From Leptobrachium leishanense (lineage: Eukaryota > Chordata > Amphibia > Anura > Megophryidae), in contig CM019064.1 in NCBI GenBank assembly GCA_009667805.1, positions 383,484,549 through 383,548,548 of the forward strand: 64,000 nucleotides of DNA, written 5' to 3'. Position numbers and translations under genes: made by a program. Of this stretch, positions 10,519-22,009 are shown in pieces (positions within the stretch are counted from its first letter, which is position 1; every line of letters starts with the position of its first letter). Below the pieces are notes generated by a model. It was not told the origin of the DNA, did no database searches, and worked only from the letters and a program-made list of their open reading frames with translations.

Positions 10519-10802
10519 ATAGTACTATGATAATGTCTACATGTTCAAAGCTAACTACTTCTGTAGGCACGTCCCCTCACTCCAACGATAGGAGGATGAT
10601 AAGCGACTCTTTGCTCAAGCAAACACTCATTCTACGTGATCCGGTGAAGCCGTACAGCAGGGATTTATACATTTACAAATATACTACAACTCCCAGAAAC
10701 CACTGCTGCTCCCATAAGGCTTTGTTGTGATTTATTTGTTATTAAGCGCGGCTTGATTGTAGGACACACTTCTTGTTCCTCGAGTAGTAAATCAGTTTAG
10801 AG

Positions 10803-10986
10803 CAGTGTTTCTCAACTCTGGTCCTCAGGGCCCACTAACAGGCCAGATTTTAAGGATTCTCTTGGGGAAAAGCAGACTGAATCCTGCAATCACTGAGCAG
10901 CAAATCTTATCACCTGTGCCGTGCCTCAGATATCTGGCAAACCTGGCCTGTTAGTGGGTCCTGAGGACCAGAATTGAGAAACACTG
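10803..10986. mobile_element. REP-C copy 1: ~180-bp hAT MITE
   Basis: Ends CAGTGTTTCTCAACTC and ...TGAGAAACACTG, with a perfect 8-bp duplication GTTTAGAG at 10795-10802 and 10987-10994. The core has inverted ACTAACAGGCCAG / CTGGCCTGTTAGT and TGATTGCAGGATTCAG-type sequence shared by all copies. Confidence 0.95.
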
Positions 10987-10994
10987 GTTTAGAG

Positions 10995-11880
10995 CAAATG
11001 TAGCTGTAACAGATCTCCGTACCCCGACTGGGTCACATCTGTTTATGCCGGTTCTTTGCCGGACACCCGTGTTCTCCCCAGCAGGCTTTCGTGTCTTCCT
11101 CCAGTCCTTAGGTGAAGCTTAAGGATGGGTACACATAAAGAGCTTTGCTAGCATCCCCCAGAAATAAGACGAGGTAAAGCAAGGACTTTTGAGCAGCTAC
11201 CACTGAACACCTTTATTGGGTTGAACATATACAGTCCCAGGTGGGACTCGAGACCAAATGGAAAATTACACCCTCCCCTGGTACCCCCCCCCCTCTCAAG
11301 TGAGCCAGACATGTCCAGACATGAAACAATAGGGTGTCATGTAGTCACAGCCTGAACATCAGACTGTCTGAATACATTAGATATCAGAGAAGTTACATAA
11401 GCAAAGAGTAACCTGATACCAAAATCTGTCAGAGTAAACACATTCTAGATAGGGGGAGATGAGTTTGGCTACAGTGACCACAAAGTAATTTTATAAACCA
11501 TAGTAATAGTAATCAGATAATGGGGCAGTGTTTGATCCACAAAGCAGACCAACAAAGACCACTCAAACATACACAGCTAATCACACATTCCTGGGAGGGG
11601 ATACTGGAAAAGGCTAACATAACCCAGCCAGCTACCCTATCAGCAGATAGCAACAGATACACATAGACCATACCAAATAGTCAATACCATTTTTCGTACA
11701 TAACACAGATTACATAAACACCTTGCACCCTCCTACAGGGACAGCGTGACTACAACACAAGAGAGGGCAGGGAAATAATATAAAACATGAGGCCTGCACC
11801 TCCCAAATAAATTTCTAGGTCTATGTACCCCAAGTTCAATGTGACGCACTGTAGCAACTTGTCACTTTTTTTTTTAAAGC
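10995..11880 (-). repeat. Possible solo LTR (uncertain)
   Basis: About 0.9 kb unlike the flanking intron, with CTTTATTGGG at 11211-11220 (an AATAAA signal on the - strand) and a GC-richer section at 11030-11130 that would sit like R/U5. I could not fix TG...CA ends or a target duplication, and there is no coding region. It may instead be plain intron. Confidence 0.2.
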
Positions 11881-12284
11881 TCTTTAAATCAATATCAGTG
11901 CAATGTTTTTAAATAAAAGATTGGGTCAGTCCAAGCCTGTATGTTAGACTTTAATCTTTCCTACGGGCCTTCGAAAACATTAGGAAAATATGAGTGAAAG
12001 GCCAAAAAAACAAATTCCTTGATTCAATCTGTAATATTTGACAGAAACGTTCCTTCAGAAATATATTTTATTGTGGATTTAAAAGGCAGCTGCCAGTTGG
12101 CAAAAGCGATTAGCAATTTAAAAAGAAAAGATATAACAAGAGACGTTAACATTTTCCGTAAGTGGAACCTACAGCCTTCGCAGCTAAACTTTATTAACGC
12201 CTAGTCTGCGCAGTCCAGATGATTTACAGCAGATTAGAATTTTGACAAATAATGTTATTCTTCTAACTCACAAAGTTACTCACA
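11881..12284. other. Intron 2, nothing recognised
   Basis: AT-rich intronic DNA. A 61-codon open frame at 12019-12204 resembles no family I know. Confidence 0.4.
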
Positions 12285-12650
12285 AAGAGGATATGTGATA
12301 GAAACATTTAAATACGTAAAGGGAATACACAAGATAGAGGAAGGGAGTATATTTAAAAGGAAACAAAGTAGCAAAACAAGAGGACATAGTCTTAGATTAG
12401 AGGGGCAAAGGTTTAAAAGTAACATCAGGAAGCATTATTTTACTGAGAGGGTGGTGGATACATGGAACAGCCTTCCAGTAGAAGTGGTAGAGGCCAAAAC
12501 AGTAATTGAATTTAAGCAAGCATGGGATAGGCATAAGGCTATCCTAAACAAAAGATAAATCCAGGTAAAGTATCCATGTAATTGGGCAGACTAGATGGGC
12601 CGAAAGGTTCTTATCTGCCGACATATTCTATGTTTCTATGTTTCTATGTT
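12285..12650 (+). mobile_element. REP-I copy 1: LINE 3' fragment with TTCTATG tail
   Basis: A 5'-truncated non-LTR retrotransposon end. Codons 12295-12558 encode the reverse-transcriptase ORF C-terminus, with TRGHSLRL, KHYFTERVVDTWNSLP and VIEFKQAWDRH, a pattern found at the end of CR1/L2-type ORF2 proteins. The element ends in TTCTATG repeats. Two antisense copies lie at 46729-47170 and 54252-54630. Confidence 0.85.
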
Positions 12651-13026
12651 AGGTTTGAAATCTGCAATTTGGGTTTTCAGGTCACCATTTAGTAAATAAA
12701 TGGGCTTAAGCTGCCATTGTCTGTAAATCAAATCAAAGTGACTGGGATTTTTGTTCTAGTTTATACAGATAGCACTATATACAGCAAATGTACCCCCCTC
12801 CCCCAAAAAAAATTATTGGTGGAGAAAAAAAGGTAGCAGATACAATGGGAGAATCTATCTCTAAACAATGATTTGCAGTACAGCGAAAGAAAACTTGCAC
12901 TATAAAGGCCATATTTACCAAGACATAATACAGAAAACATAGGAACCTGCCCGGCTCAGCTGGTAATGAGGAATCCCAAGCTTTTAACCCTTTCTGGCTC
13001 CATTATGAGGGACAAACCAAATTCGG
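12651..13026. other. Intron 2, nothing recognised
   Basis: Ordinary intron with an A-rich patch near 12800-12830. Confidence 0.4.
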
Positions 13027-13231
13027 GTAGATTTGATCTCATGGGGGGGTTCTCTTTAGTCTCCTAGAGCCCCAAGCTCTCCCAGAGTTGCTACCATTGC
13101 GGCCAGTAACCGACATCTCTAATCATAAGATACAAGGTCCGCTGTCAGTTACTGGCCGCAATGGTAACAACTCTGGGAGAGCTTGGGGCTCTAGGAGACT
13201 AAAAAGAACCCCCCCATGAGATCAAATCTAC
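13027..13231. repeat. Inverted repeat with 84-bp arms
   Basis: Arms 13027-13110 and 13148-13231 are almost perfectly complementary around a 37-nt loop. The inner end of each arm contains GGCCAGTAAC or its complement. The transcript would form a long hairpin. It is probably a young fold-back transposon. Confidence 0.9.
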
Positions 13232-13550
13232 ACGATCTTGGAGGGTCAACAGAAGGACACTGGAAACTCTTTACGGATCGCGCCGTCCTCTGCGTCGTGG
13301 GAGCAGAGGTGAGGCTTTGGTTTCTTGTACTGTTTATTTACTGTTAAGTGATTTTGTAATTACAACACTGGCAAAACAATAGCGGACGCAGTCAATGGTG
13401 TCTACACAAGCTCGCCTCTGTTTTCCCTGCCTCTTTATTATGGTTGTGTGAGTGGTGGAGGAGAAAGCGGTGTATGATGTCATACATCATATGGCGCCCT
13501 CTATCATTCACAGAGTGGAACTGGAGCAAAAGGAAAGGCACATTCCAGTG

Positions 13551-13620
13551 ATTTTTATTTATTTACAAAGTGTTTTACCAGGAAGGATGCATTGAGATTT
13601 CTCTCGTTTTCGTATGTCAG
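13551..13620 (-). repeat. REP-J (SINE/LINE-like tail), antisense
   Basis: Antisense copy of the tail containing GAGAAATCTCAATG, CCTTCCTGGTAAAA and an ATAAATAAA end, also seen at 36487-36592, 36810-36885 and 55146-55250. Confidence 0.75.
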
Positions 13621-14329
13621 ACAGATCTCCTGCTACTATGTAAGATGATCACTGGTAACCTTTCCATTACCTTAAAGCCTCTGGGTGATGTGAAATAGGA
13701 AGGCTAGGTGGCTATGACAACTTTGAAAAGATTCCAAATATATTAATCTGATGGGCTTTTCATGCCAGTCTTTACGTTTATCAACGATGTCATCCAGAAG
13801 AAAAGCGGAATCAGAAACAGTAAGGTTCAGAACCTCGATCAATCAGCAATGATACAACTGAATGTCACTCTTTATCAGTAAAATAGCTGGCATTAATTCG
13901 AAACATTTTAACGAAAAAGATAAACTTTCATAGATTGGAGGGGAGGATCTCAGTTTATTTCTGGATTACCTCGTGAGTGGAGTGAGAGGACTCCTGCGGT
14001 CTCTTTCACACGGGTCACTCAAACTACTGAAGGAACAATGTCAAATTGCTTGTATTCACTTTAAGAACCAGAAGTTTCTAGATAAATTGTCTCATTCATT
14101 TCACCTTTGAGTTGTATTACACTTTCAACAACACACACACACACACGTAAATTTTATTTATTTTTCAAGCTAATCGATCATTTTATTTAATTTGACATGT
14201 TTATATAAAAATAACACAAATGAATCAAGCAATGAAATTACTACCTGCCATACTTAGTGACAAGGAATCTGGGGAGACCCATTCTGATATTATGGTTAAT
14301 TTAAAGGTTGGAGCTGCTATTTTGACTTT

Positions 14330-14840
14330 GTCGCAAGGGTATCTTGTGGCTCGTAATTAGCGGCTGCCTACTGTACATTAACGACTCTTATACTTTGTAT
14401 GGGAGCCGTTAATAACAGCTCGAAATGAGAACAGTGAGCTAAGCCATGGTAGCTTGCCGATCTCGGCTTGCAGAATGCCTTGTGTTAAGTGATTAATCTT
14501 TTGCAAAATCCCCTAACCTCGAAATTAAACAGTACCTAAAAATTCTATTCTTACCTCTTATCTCATTTGAAGAGGGCCGTGTGATCTGGCAATTCCTCTC
14601 ACCGTACACAGAGGAAGACTGGGAACAGATAGTTCTCAGTGTTTTTCCACCGTCCCTGCACAACCCTGTTCTCGCGAGCTTGTGCAGAGCCTTGCTTGCC
14701 TCCATGGAGTCCTATGCCGATATCTGCTGGCGGCTCCCTGTTATTCCAGCTCTATCTGGTAATGCAGCACCTGGGCCAGAACAAACCCAGTTAAGAGAGC
14801 CGGCAAAAGATATGATTTTTTTTCCCCTTACGTCTCTTTG
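14330..14840. repeat. REP-H: diverged dispersed repeat
   Basis: Shares GACTGGGAACA...TCTCAGTGTT and TTAAGTGAT..TTTTGCAAAA with 44929-45600 and 53990-54240. An inner inverted pair (GTTAACGACTC... / ...GAGCCGTTAAT) lies at 14377-14413. Boundaries are uncertain. Open frames in both directions here are not conserved between copies. Confidence 0.45.
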
Positions 14841-14849
14841 TTACTGCGC

Positions 14850-15262
14850 CTAGCTTCTCCCCACATCACCTCTTCCCATGATAGACGGCAGGATTTCTCA
14901 AGCGCAGCCCCCATCCTCTGGAACGCTCTCCCTCGTACGGTCAGACTTTCCCCTAGTTTCCCTTCCTTCAAACACTCCCTTAAGACATTCCTAGCCTAAA
15001 ACCCGACTCACTGATGTAACCAGTCCATCACTCTCACCTTGCAGTCCATCACTCTCACCTTGCAGTCCTCTCCTCCTGTTTCCTACCCCAACCCTTCTAG
15101 ATTGTGACTTCCCACGGGAATAGGGCCCTCATCTCCTCCTGTACTGGTTTGTCAAATGTTGAAATGTTGTTCAATGTATTGTAACACTGTCTATACTGTG
15201 TCCATTGTACAGCGCTGCGGAATATGCTGGCACTTTATAAATAAAGATTATTAATAGTAATA
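14850..15262 (+). mobile_element. L2/CR1-type LINE 3' end
   Basis: The reading frame at about 14890-15000 gives the ORF2 C-terminal pattern APILWNALPRTVRLSP followed by FPSFKHSLKTFLA. A 3' UTR follows, ending CAGCGCTGCGGAATATG then TTTATAAATAAAGATTATTAAT, the usual tail of amphibian L2-like elements. It is 5'-truncated and inactive. Confidence 0.8.
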
Positions 15263-15586
15263 ATAATACTGTTAAAAGTGGGATTAGGGTCCTGAATGGT
15301 TTAAATAATATTTTTCAGTGTGATGGGGGAGGGGGTTGAAATGCTGCTGCTCTCCAGGTTTCAATACAATATGTATTAACGTGATAGAGCAAACTGACTG
15401 GTGAAGGAGAGGAACAAGTGGTAAAAATATAATAAATGCAAGATATACCTTTGCAAAATTGTCAGCTTTTGCTATCATGCTGCATTTTATATTTATGTTT
15501 AACAGTAACTTAAAGTGTGCATTGTATTTAAATAATAAATTCTCAATTGTCATGTCAGTTCTCTAACCTTTTATTTGGTATTTCAG
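15263..15586. other. Intron 2, 3' end
   Basis: AT-rich; ends in the acceptor GTATTTCAG (15578-15586). Nothing else recognised. Confidence 0.5.
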
Positions 15587-15778
15587 GGGTGTCTGCACAC
15601 AAGCTCCCTGTTACTGCATCCTAATGGAGTTCTGTGCCCAGGGTCAGCTATATGAAGTTCTGAGGGCAGGAAGGAAAGTCACCCCCTCTTTACTTGTGGA
15701 TTGGTCTATGGGTATTGCTGGTGGAATGAACTATCTGCATCTCCACAAAATTATTCATCGTGATCTTAAGTCACCTAA
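15587..15778 (+). CDS. map3k12: map3k12 coding exon 3 (residues 201-264, hinge to catalytic loop)
   Basis: Encodes the hinge region ([15 protein letters not shown], residues 212-226), helix E with the mixed-lineage-kinase hallmark [11 protein letters not shown], and the catalytic loop HRDLKSPN, with catalytic Asp260 and Asn265 (completed in exon 4). The 192-nt exon runs phase 2 to phase 2 between TTTCAG|G and CCTAA|GTGAGT. The only clear change from mammalian DLK is an extra Lys after AGR (RKVTPSL). Confidence 0.95.
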
Positions 15779-16009
15779 GTGAGTAATCCCCCAAAGAAAA
15801 AAATATGTGTATAAACATTGTATTTTGTGTATGTTATATATTTGCAAGATATATATGTGTTTATATAAATATATATATCTTGTGGTATACCTACTAGAGA
15901 CCGCTGTTTTAGTGTTCCCAGCTACAGTTTTAGGCAGAGTTCTCAAATTAAAATAACAAAACACAAATCAAACCCTACTCCTTCATTCAGAGTCTTATTA
16001 AACAATAGG

Positions 16010-16203
16010 GGCAGTATTACAAAGATGGTGCTAACTTAACTAGAGCTGTTGTTATCTTACCAAAGCCATTATAGGGTAGTATTACATAGTTGGTGTTAAC
16101 TTTACCAGAGCTGTTGTAAACATACCAGAGCCATTATAGCCTATGGAGTTGTTAAGTTTACAACAGCTCTGGTTAAGTTAGCACCAACATTGTAATACTG
16201 CCT
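16010..16203. mobile_element. MITE with ~45-bp inverted ends (GGCAGTATTAC)
   Basis: Left end GGCAGTATTACAAAGATGG and right end CCAACATTGTAATACTGCC pair over about 45 bp (AACTTAAC..AGAGCTGTTGT against ACAACAGCTCT). The left-end motif is repeated at about 16076-16135, so this is a partly duplicated copy. Confidence 0.75.
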
Positions 16204-16381
16204 TGAGTATATCAGAACATTTATGAATAATTGTGTCTTCACACATTCTTCAATCTGTCTGTCAGAACTGCCCAAAACCAATGTCTGTGTATCTCAGGGG
16301 TTCTGGTGTACTCCTTTATGTAGTTCTGAAACATCTGGAGGGCCAACGTTGAGCACCAATTGTATAGGGAACCTATTATAA

Positions 16382-16699
16382 GGCCCCGTTCACACCTAGA
16401 CGTTTTAAAGCGCGTTCCTGCGCGCTTTAAAACGCATGGATGGAGAAATCCCATGCTTTTCAATGGGACCCGTTCACACCTGGGCGTTTTAAAGCACGCA
16501 GGACCGCACTTTAAAACGTCCCGCGCCCAAAGAAGTCCGGGAGTTTCTTTTGGTGCGCATAGCAGTGCGTTCGCGGCCATTGACATAGCCGCGAACGCGC
16601 TGAAATGCGCGTTCGCGCGGTTTTTCGTATGCGCGAACGCACGTAAAAAAAACGCGCGTTTTGCGCACGTTTGAAGAACGTGCAGGTGTGAACCCGGCC
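16382..16699. mobile_element. PIF/Harbinger MITE with GGCCCCGTTCACACC ends
   Basis: Ends GGCCCCGTTCACACC and GGTGTGAACCCGGCC with a perfect TAA duplication (16379-16381 and 16700-16702). The interior is CpG-rich with inverted CGTTTTAAAGCGCG-type segments. Open frames on both strands (16239-16748, 16360-16674) are consequences of this symmetry. Confidence 0.93.
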
Positions 16700-16887
16700 T
16701 AAAAGTCTGATCTGTTGGTGGGTGTCTGTGTGGTAAGTTTGTGTTCATATTTCATACTCTCTCACATCATCATTTGAATGGAAAAATAATTAGCATTTAT
16801 TTGCTCTTTGTTTTCTGACTCTGTATGCCTTGTGGTAAAATACCTTGTGACCTTTGGTTATGAATTGCATTTTGTTTTCTTCCATAG

Positions 16888-17046
16888 CATGTTGATAACA
16901 TATGATGATTTGGTGAAAATATCAGACTTTGGCACCTCCAAGGAGCTGAGTGACAAGAGCACCAAAATGTCCTTTGCGGGTACGGTGGCCTGGATGGCTC
17001 CGGAAGTGATTCGCAATGAGCCAGTATCTGAAAAGGTGGATATATG
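16888..17046 (+). CDS. map3k12: map3k12 coding exon 4 (residues 265-317, activation segment)
   Basis: Encodes [17 protein letters not shown] with metal-binding Asp278 of DFG, the activation loop [20 protein letters not shown] with the phosphorylatable residues Ser289, Thr290 and Ser293, and APE at 302-304, ending EKVDI. The 159-nt exon runs phase 2 to phase 2 between TTCCATAG|C and ATATG|GTAAGT. Leu273 replaces the Val of mammals. Confidence 0.95.
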
Positions 17047-17478
17047 GTAAGTGAATATAAGTGACTATACAACAATACTTCCAGGCATTGAAAATAAAAG
17101 CTGTAAATCACACTGCCTTCTGCAGGAATACCTATGATGTGTTCCGTTTTTTATGTAGCAAGCATTGGACTCTATGTGTGTGACGATAATTGTCTGCATG
17201 TTTGGGTTATCGGTGTGTGCTGGGATGTCTGCGTGGCATCGGAATCAATGTAGCTGAGTAAGATCTAAATGAGTGGCTGGAGTATGGAGGGAGATGTGTG
17301 GGATGGAAGACATTAGGTGGTTGACAGACTCAAATGGAAGTATGTGGTTGATTGAGACGAGGAGAAAGTGTGTGTGTGATGGGAGTGTGCATGTTTTGCA
17401 TAGCTGGCTGAATGAGGTAGGAGTGTGTTTTGCTGAGTGAGGTGAAAGTGTGTGACTGGGTGAGATAGAGATGACTAT
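17047..17478. other. Intron 4, start
   Basis: First 430 bp of the 29 kb intron. GTGTG-rich, otherwise nothing recognised. Confidence 0.45.
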
Positions 17479-18728
17479 TAGGGTTATTCAAAGAGAATCG
17501 AAAAAGTCACGGCACGTTCGTGACTTTTCGTTCTCTTCAATTCGGTGCGATTTGGCGATCCCATTTCGGTGACCCTGCAGTGTATTCAGCAAGCACCACA
17601 GGGTCGTCATAGTGCAGGGAAAAGCTGCCGCAAACCTGCCGAACACTCACTGCAAAACCCGGCAAACGCACACCGAAACACGCGAAAACATCTGGATTAA
17701 CCCCGCCGAACACGCCAGAGAAGCCCGAGCAGGAGCCGATCACAGCGCAGATGTGGGTCAGACGATCGCGGTAATCACGTCCGTGTTGCCGCACATTAGT
17801 ACGTCCGTGGTAGTAGAGAATCATGTCCAATGAAGCCCCACACATGAAGTACGTCTGCACGGAAGTGCGGATGCACAATGGACGCAGCAAACAGACGCTG
17901 GTTAGCAAGAACGTCGAACCGCTAGGACAGACGTGCGGAGTGCGCCACGTCCGCAATGTCCGCATAGCTTTGTGTGTGAGTGATAAACATGGTCAGACGG
18001 ACTGTATTTATACGTCCAGCATTTTTGACGGACAAAATGTTTTTTAATTTTAATTTATTTTCCCTCCTACATCCGTCAAAAATAACATCAGTCACAAAAA
18101 CGGACAGTGTGGCCACCACTGCGTCTTCCGTCAAAAAGTGCGTCCGTACTGCACGGGTGCACAGTCCGTAGAAAACGCGCTCGTCTGACCCTAGCCTAAA
18201 TGTTTGAAAAGTGAAACGCTGTTTGCAAAGAAACTACTGAACGAAAATGTCTGAAATTTACATATAAGATCCAATGAATGATAATAAAAAGGGCGGTTAC
18301 AGAAAAAAGAAAAAACGATTTAAAAAAAAATTCGCAACAAAATCACGAAAAATGCCTAAAAGATCCTACAAAATCTAAAAATAAAGAGACTCTTTACTGC
18401 AGAATAAAATAATAAATGGTTTATTAGATATTGAATTTAAACGGGAATATTTTTAACATTGAAGCCTATGGGATTCGCCTGAATAAACCTGCCGAATGAA
18501 ACCATCAGCTTTTCTCAGCTGTTTTTGTTCTCTGAATAGCCGAAGCATTGCTTCTCTATGGGGATTTCACTGCCCTCGAACAGGCACCGTATGTGCAGGC
18601 AATTTGCCAACATTTGGTGAACTGCCTGCTCTCTGAATTTGCCGAATGGCCAGGAAAGGTGACCGTACGCTGAATTTCAGCGTTTTGTTACCTTTCGACC
18701 CCAATTCGGATCTCTTTGAACAACCTTG
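17479..18728 (+). mobile_element. REP-A copy 2, containing a REP-B insertion
   Basis: Same orientation and layout as copy 1, with ends (C/T)AGGGTTATTCAAAGAG and TTTGAACAACCTTG flanked by TAT. The extra 390 bp relative to copy 1 is a REP-B element at 17755-18196. Where REP-B entered, a short REP-A segment present in copy 1 (the CAGCCGCC...AATGGA stretch) is missing. Confidence 0.85.
17755..18196. mobile_element. REP-B copy 2, nested in REP-A
   Basis: GGGTCAGACG at the left (the outer GGCTA is lost) and CGTCTGACCCTAGCC at the right. Interior CpG-rich as in copy 1, with GTCCGT-type motifs. Because it interrupts REP-A copy 2, it inserted later than that element. Confidence 0.82.
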
Positions 18729-18919
18729 TATGTGTTGCTGCCTGATGTTTTTGAGTGTACCCTCTCCCTGTCCAGGGCATCCTAAAATGTCCATCTGAGT
18801 CACGCTTCATACATGCCAACCCTGAATGTACTTGACACTGCACACATAGGTTTGATTAAGCCTCTGAATATATAAAGTTTTATGTTTATTTCACCATTTT
18901 AGAACTCTGATGGTTTATC

Positions 18920-19054
18920 CAGGGGGATCTCAAACTCTGCCCCCAAGATGTTGATTGCCTACATTCCCAAAATCATATGAATGCAAAAGGTATACAGGGA
19001 ATCATGGGAATTGTAGTTCTGCAACATCTGGGAGGTGAGAATTTGAGATCCCTG
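18920..19054. mobile_element. REP-E copy 2
   Basis: Ends CAGGGGGATCTCAAACTC and ATTTGAGATCCCTG, core GGGAATTGTAGTTCTGCAAC. Flanks match only partly, so the target duplication is unclear. Confidence 0.75.
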
Positions 19055-19940
19055 GTCTATATTGTTTTAACGTGTATTACACATACACTGTATTAATTAA
19101 ACTTGCATACACTTTTAATTGCAATGCAACACCTATATATTTTTTAATGTCACTTTGCCAAAGGATAACGTTGGCACATTTCTGTGCCAAGGCTTCATTT
19201 TGTCCCTCTGGATCTCTGCAGGAGAAATAAAAATGCTTGTCCTTTATCAAACAAATCTTTATCAATCTAAGCCAACAGACAAAGCTGGAATGGAAATGTG
19301 TGTGGACTTCAGACCTGTCAAATCATACATTCAATTTTCCATACAAAAGCAAAATTAAAAAGCAAGCGCTCAAAAAAGCTGCAATTACAAATTACTAGGA
19401 CGTTCACAACATCACCCCTTATAAATCAATCCAGTGAATTAAAAACAAAAAAATTTTGCGATATTTAGAATTTTATGCAATCTGTTGTATGTTGATTGAT
19501 GTGATGCTAAAACTCAGATTTCTAGTATTAAACATTTAAAGAAAAATAACCATCTAAAAAGATATCTGAGTGGTCTATCCAAAACCTAAATAAAATTTAC
19601 TCCAAAAAAAACAGGCATTTCAGATGCTGTTTTGTAGATGACACTATTCCGTCTATCAGCTGGTAGCTGAGAAAGCCGAATTCTTGGAGAAACGCATCCT
19701 GAGGCCAGTTTGAAAGATTTTGTTTAATTTCATGTATTTTTTAAAAAAAATGCTTTATTAAAATTTTTGTTTTAGTTTTGGAATCCATGGTCTCTCGAGA
19801 GATGATTCTGCTGGGAGATGGGTTTTGGGATTTGACCAAAACAATCCAAAACAAGAGCCACATGGGGGTCTGTGCCACGCAATTGGCCATTTTTAGGCTA
19901 TATCTCATATTTTTTAAATCATCACACTGTCACACTATAT
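19055..19940. other. Intron 4, AT-rich DNA
   Basis: No gene or element recognised; several A/T runs. Confidence 0.4.
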
Positions 19941-20047
19941 CAGGGGTCCCAAACTCTGACCCCCCAGATATTTATTGCCTACAATTCCCAGAATTTGGAC
20001 TGGAGGCCTGAGAACCATGGGAGTTGTAGTTCAGAAACACTTGAGTG
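19941..20047. mobile_element. REP-E copy 3 (partial)
   Basis: CAGGGGTCCCAAACTCTGAC start, then CTACAATTCCCAGAATT and GGGAGTTGTAGTTCAGAAACA; the right terminal repeat is degraded. Confidence 0.65.
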
Positions 20048-20376
20048 GCCCACACATGATTTCACCTAGAGACAGTCGAGAGCTCTAGACAGTGATCATA
20101 CAGAGAAAGGAAACATTTTTTTTGGTGTTACCTACAATACTGCACTATGTTACCTTCCTTTATCTGTTTTCTTGGTCTTTTGAGCTTCTCCTATATCCAG
20201 CATTGAAATGGATCGTTATGTAATAATCGAGAAATGTGTGTATATCATTTGTTTTTGTATTGTCATTAATGGGGTTGAGGGAGACCACCATAGTGGTATT
20301 GAGTAGTTGAGGGTTTCTACCAGGTGGGGTTGTGGTTTTTGGTACGCCAGTATTTTGTCTTTTTTTTGCTGTCTTA

Positions 20377-20801
20377 GGCTAGGGTCAGACGAACGCATTT
20401 TTATGTTGTCTGTGAAAAAGTGCGTTCGAACGAATGGACGCATTTTTTCACAGAATACGTGATAGTGGTCATACTATGCGCATTTTCGTCCGTGATTTTG
20501 TACGGATCATCAATAAAACACTTCTTGCATCTGGACGTTATGTTGGCCGGACATTAGCAGCGTCTGATGTCTCCAATTCACGCACACACGCCTCTAGCAG
20601 ACGCAGCGCACTCTGTACGTCAGTACCTGCGGTTTCACGTTCTCGAAAAAATGCGTTCATTTTCCACTTGCGTTGCGCAGCCGGACTTTTGTGCGACCGT
20701 ACTTCGTATATTGGCCGTCATTGCCCGGCATCTGCTGCTAGCACGGCCGTGATTAAGTGCGCCAGAACGCGCGTTCGCACTGCCTCAGTCTGACCCTAGC
20801 C
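20377..20801. mobile_element. REP-B copy 3
   Basis: Ends GGCTAGGGTCAGACGAACGC and CAGTCTGACCCTAGCC with a perfect TTA duplication (20374-20376, 20802-20804). It is in the opposite orientation to the 427-bp copies at 55965 and 59334, judging by the position of the GTGCTAGC..GGCCGTGATT block. The frame 20434-20793 is not a gene. Confidence 0.93.
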
Positions 20802-20944
20802 TTATATTATGTGATGTATTTTCTTATGGCACCCTTATATATGCAAATTACTGCTACAAATTAGAAAAATATATTCAAATTTGGCAGGTCTCTAGGTACT
20901 TAACATAGTCATGATTGATCACTGATTGCAACAAACTGGGCTCA

Positions 20945-21700
20945 CAGGGCTGGATTTATAACCAGGCAGAGTAGGCATGTGCCTATATAATTTTTTTAAA
21001 TTTACAAATCATTTTTAGACCACTGTACCTCTGGAGCCCTAAGGGCTAGAGGGACATATAAGGTATCATTGGAAAGGCCAGGTTAGATTTATGTAAACAT
21101 AAAATAACAAATTATTATTTTTCTACTGCAGCACTATTAATCACTTTACAATTATAAAGTGACCAGTGATGCTGCGCTAACTCACCTTCTCATTTCCCAC
21201 ACTGCCAGCAAGTGTGGAGATGATGATGCAACACATTGTTTCATTGACAACCTAGACCGTGGCACTGCAGAGAGGAGAGACATGGGGACTTCGGAACCCA
21301 CATCTCTGAATTGTACACCGCACAAGTTTAAGTGAGGTGTCATTGGAAACGTCAGAGTTTGGTCTTTACAAAGATACCAAATATGACCATGTAATGTGTA
21401 AAAATAAAAAATTTATTAAAAAGTAAATGCTAAATTTATTTTTTTCTCTGTTCTACGGCAGAGGCAATATATGCTTTTACATATAAAACAAACAATGCCA
21501 CTGCACTAACTCAACCAAGGCAACAGATTCTGCCCCTTCTTTTGATTTGAGCGCAGAGAGAAATGTTTTTTTGTGTTTTTTAAAAAAAAATAGTTTACCC
21601 AAACAGAATTTTTAAAAGTAATTTTAGCATGTTTCATTCTTTTGTTTGGGGGGCGCTCCACATTTCTGTGCCTAGATCCGGATATGCAAATCTGGCCCTG
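20945..21700. mobile_element. hAT-like element, CAGGGCTGGATTT ends
   Basis: Left end CAGGGCTGGATTTATAACC; right end GATATGCAAATCTGGCCCTG. The subterminal GTGCCTA / TGTGCCTAGAT are also related. Flanking 8-mers TGGGCTCA and AGGGCACA agree in 6 of 8. Interior AT-rich and non-coding. Confidence 0.7.
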
Positions 21701-21726
21701 AGGGCACACACACACACACACACATA
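21701..21726. repeat. Short (CA)n
   Basis: About 10 CA units directly after the hAT-like element. Confidence 0.85.
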
Positions 21727-21737
21727 CATATTATTAT

Positions 21738-21920
21738 TATCATCCTTTATATAGCACCGCTTTACAATAACCAGAGGGGAATGAGACAAAATTAAAACAA
21801 ACATAGGAACAGAAGCAATAGGTGTAGAGGGCCCTGCTCAGAAGATCTTACATATATATATATATATTATGTAAGCTCTCCTGAGCAGGGCCCTCTACAC
21901 CTATTGCTTCTGTATATATA
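21738..21920. repeat. LINE-derived piece with inverted duplication
   Basis: TTTATATAGCACCGCTTTACA and AGAGGGCCCTGCTCAGAAGATCTTAC are L2-like 3' UTR motifs. Arms near 21807-21856 and 21868-21915 are inverted copies (AGCAATAGGTGTAGAGGGCC against GGCCCTCTACACCTATTGCT) around a short AT stretch. Confidence 0.75.
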
Positions 21921-22009
21921 TATATCATGTATATATATTTTTTTTCTTGGCTCCCTGTGGAGATTAAGTCAAGGACTCCTACTAGTTTTGACTGATCACT
22001 ATAAGATCT

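Noticed and set aside
10995..11880. Firm call of a retroviral or Gypsy LTR
   Set aside because: Only a polyadenylation signal and composition support it; no TG...CA ends, primer site or duplication, so kept only as a low-confidence note.
16239..16748. 169-codon - strand frame
   Set aside because: Covers the CpG-rich Harbinger MITE; overlapping frame on the other strand shows it is caused by the inverted-repeat structure.
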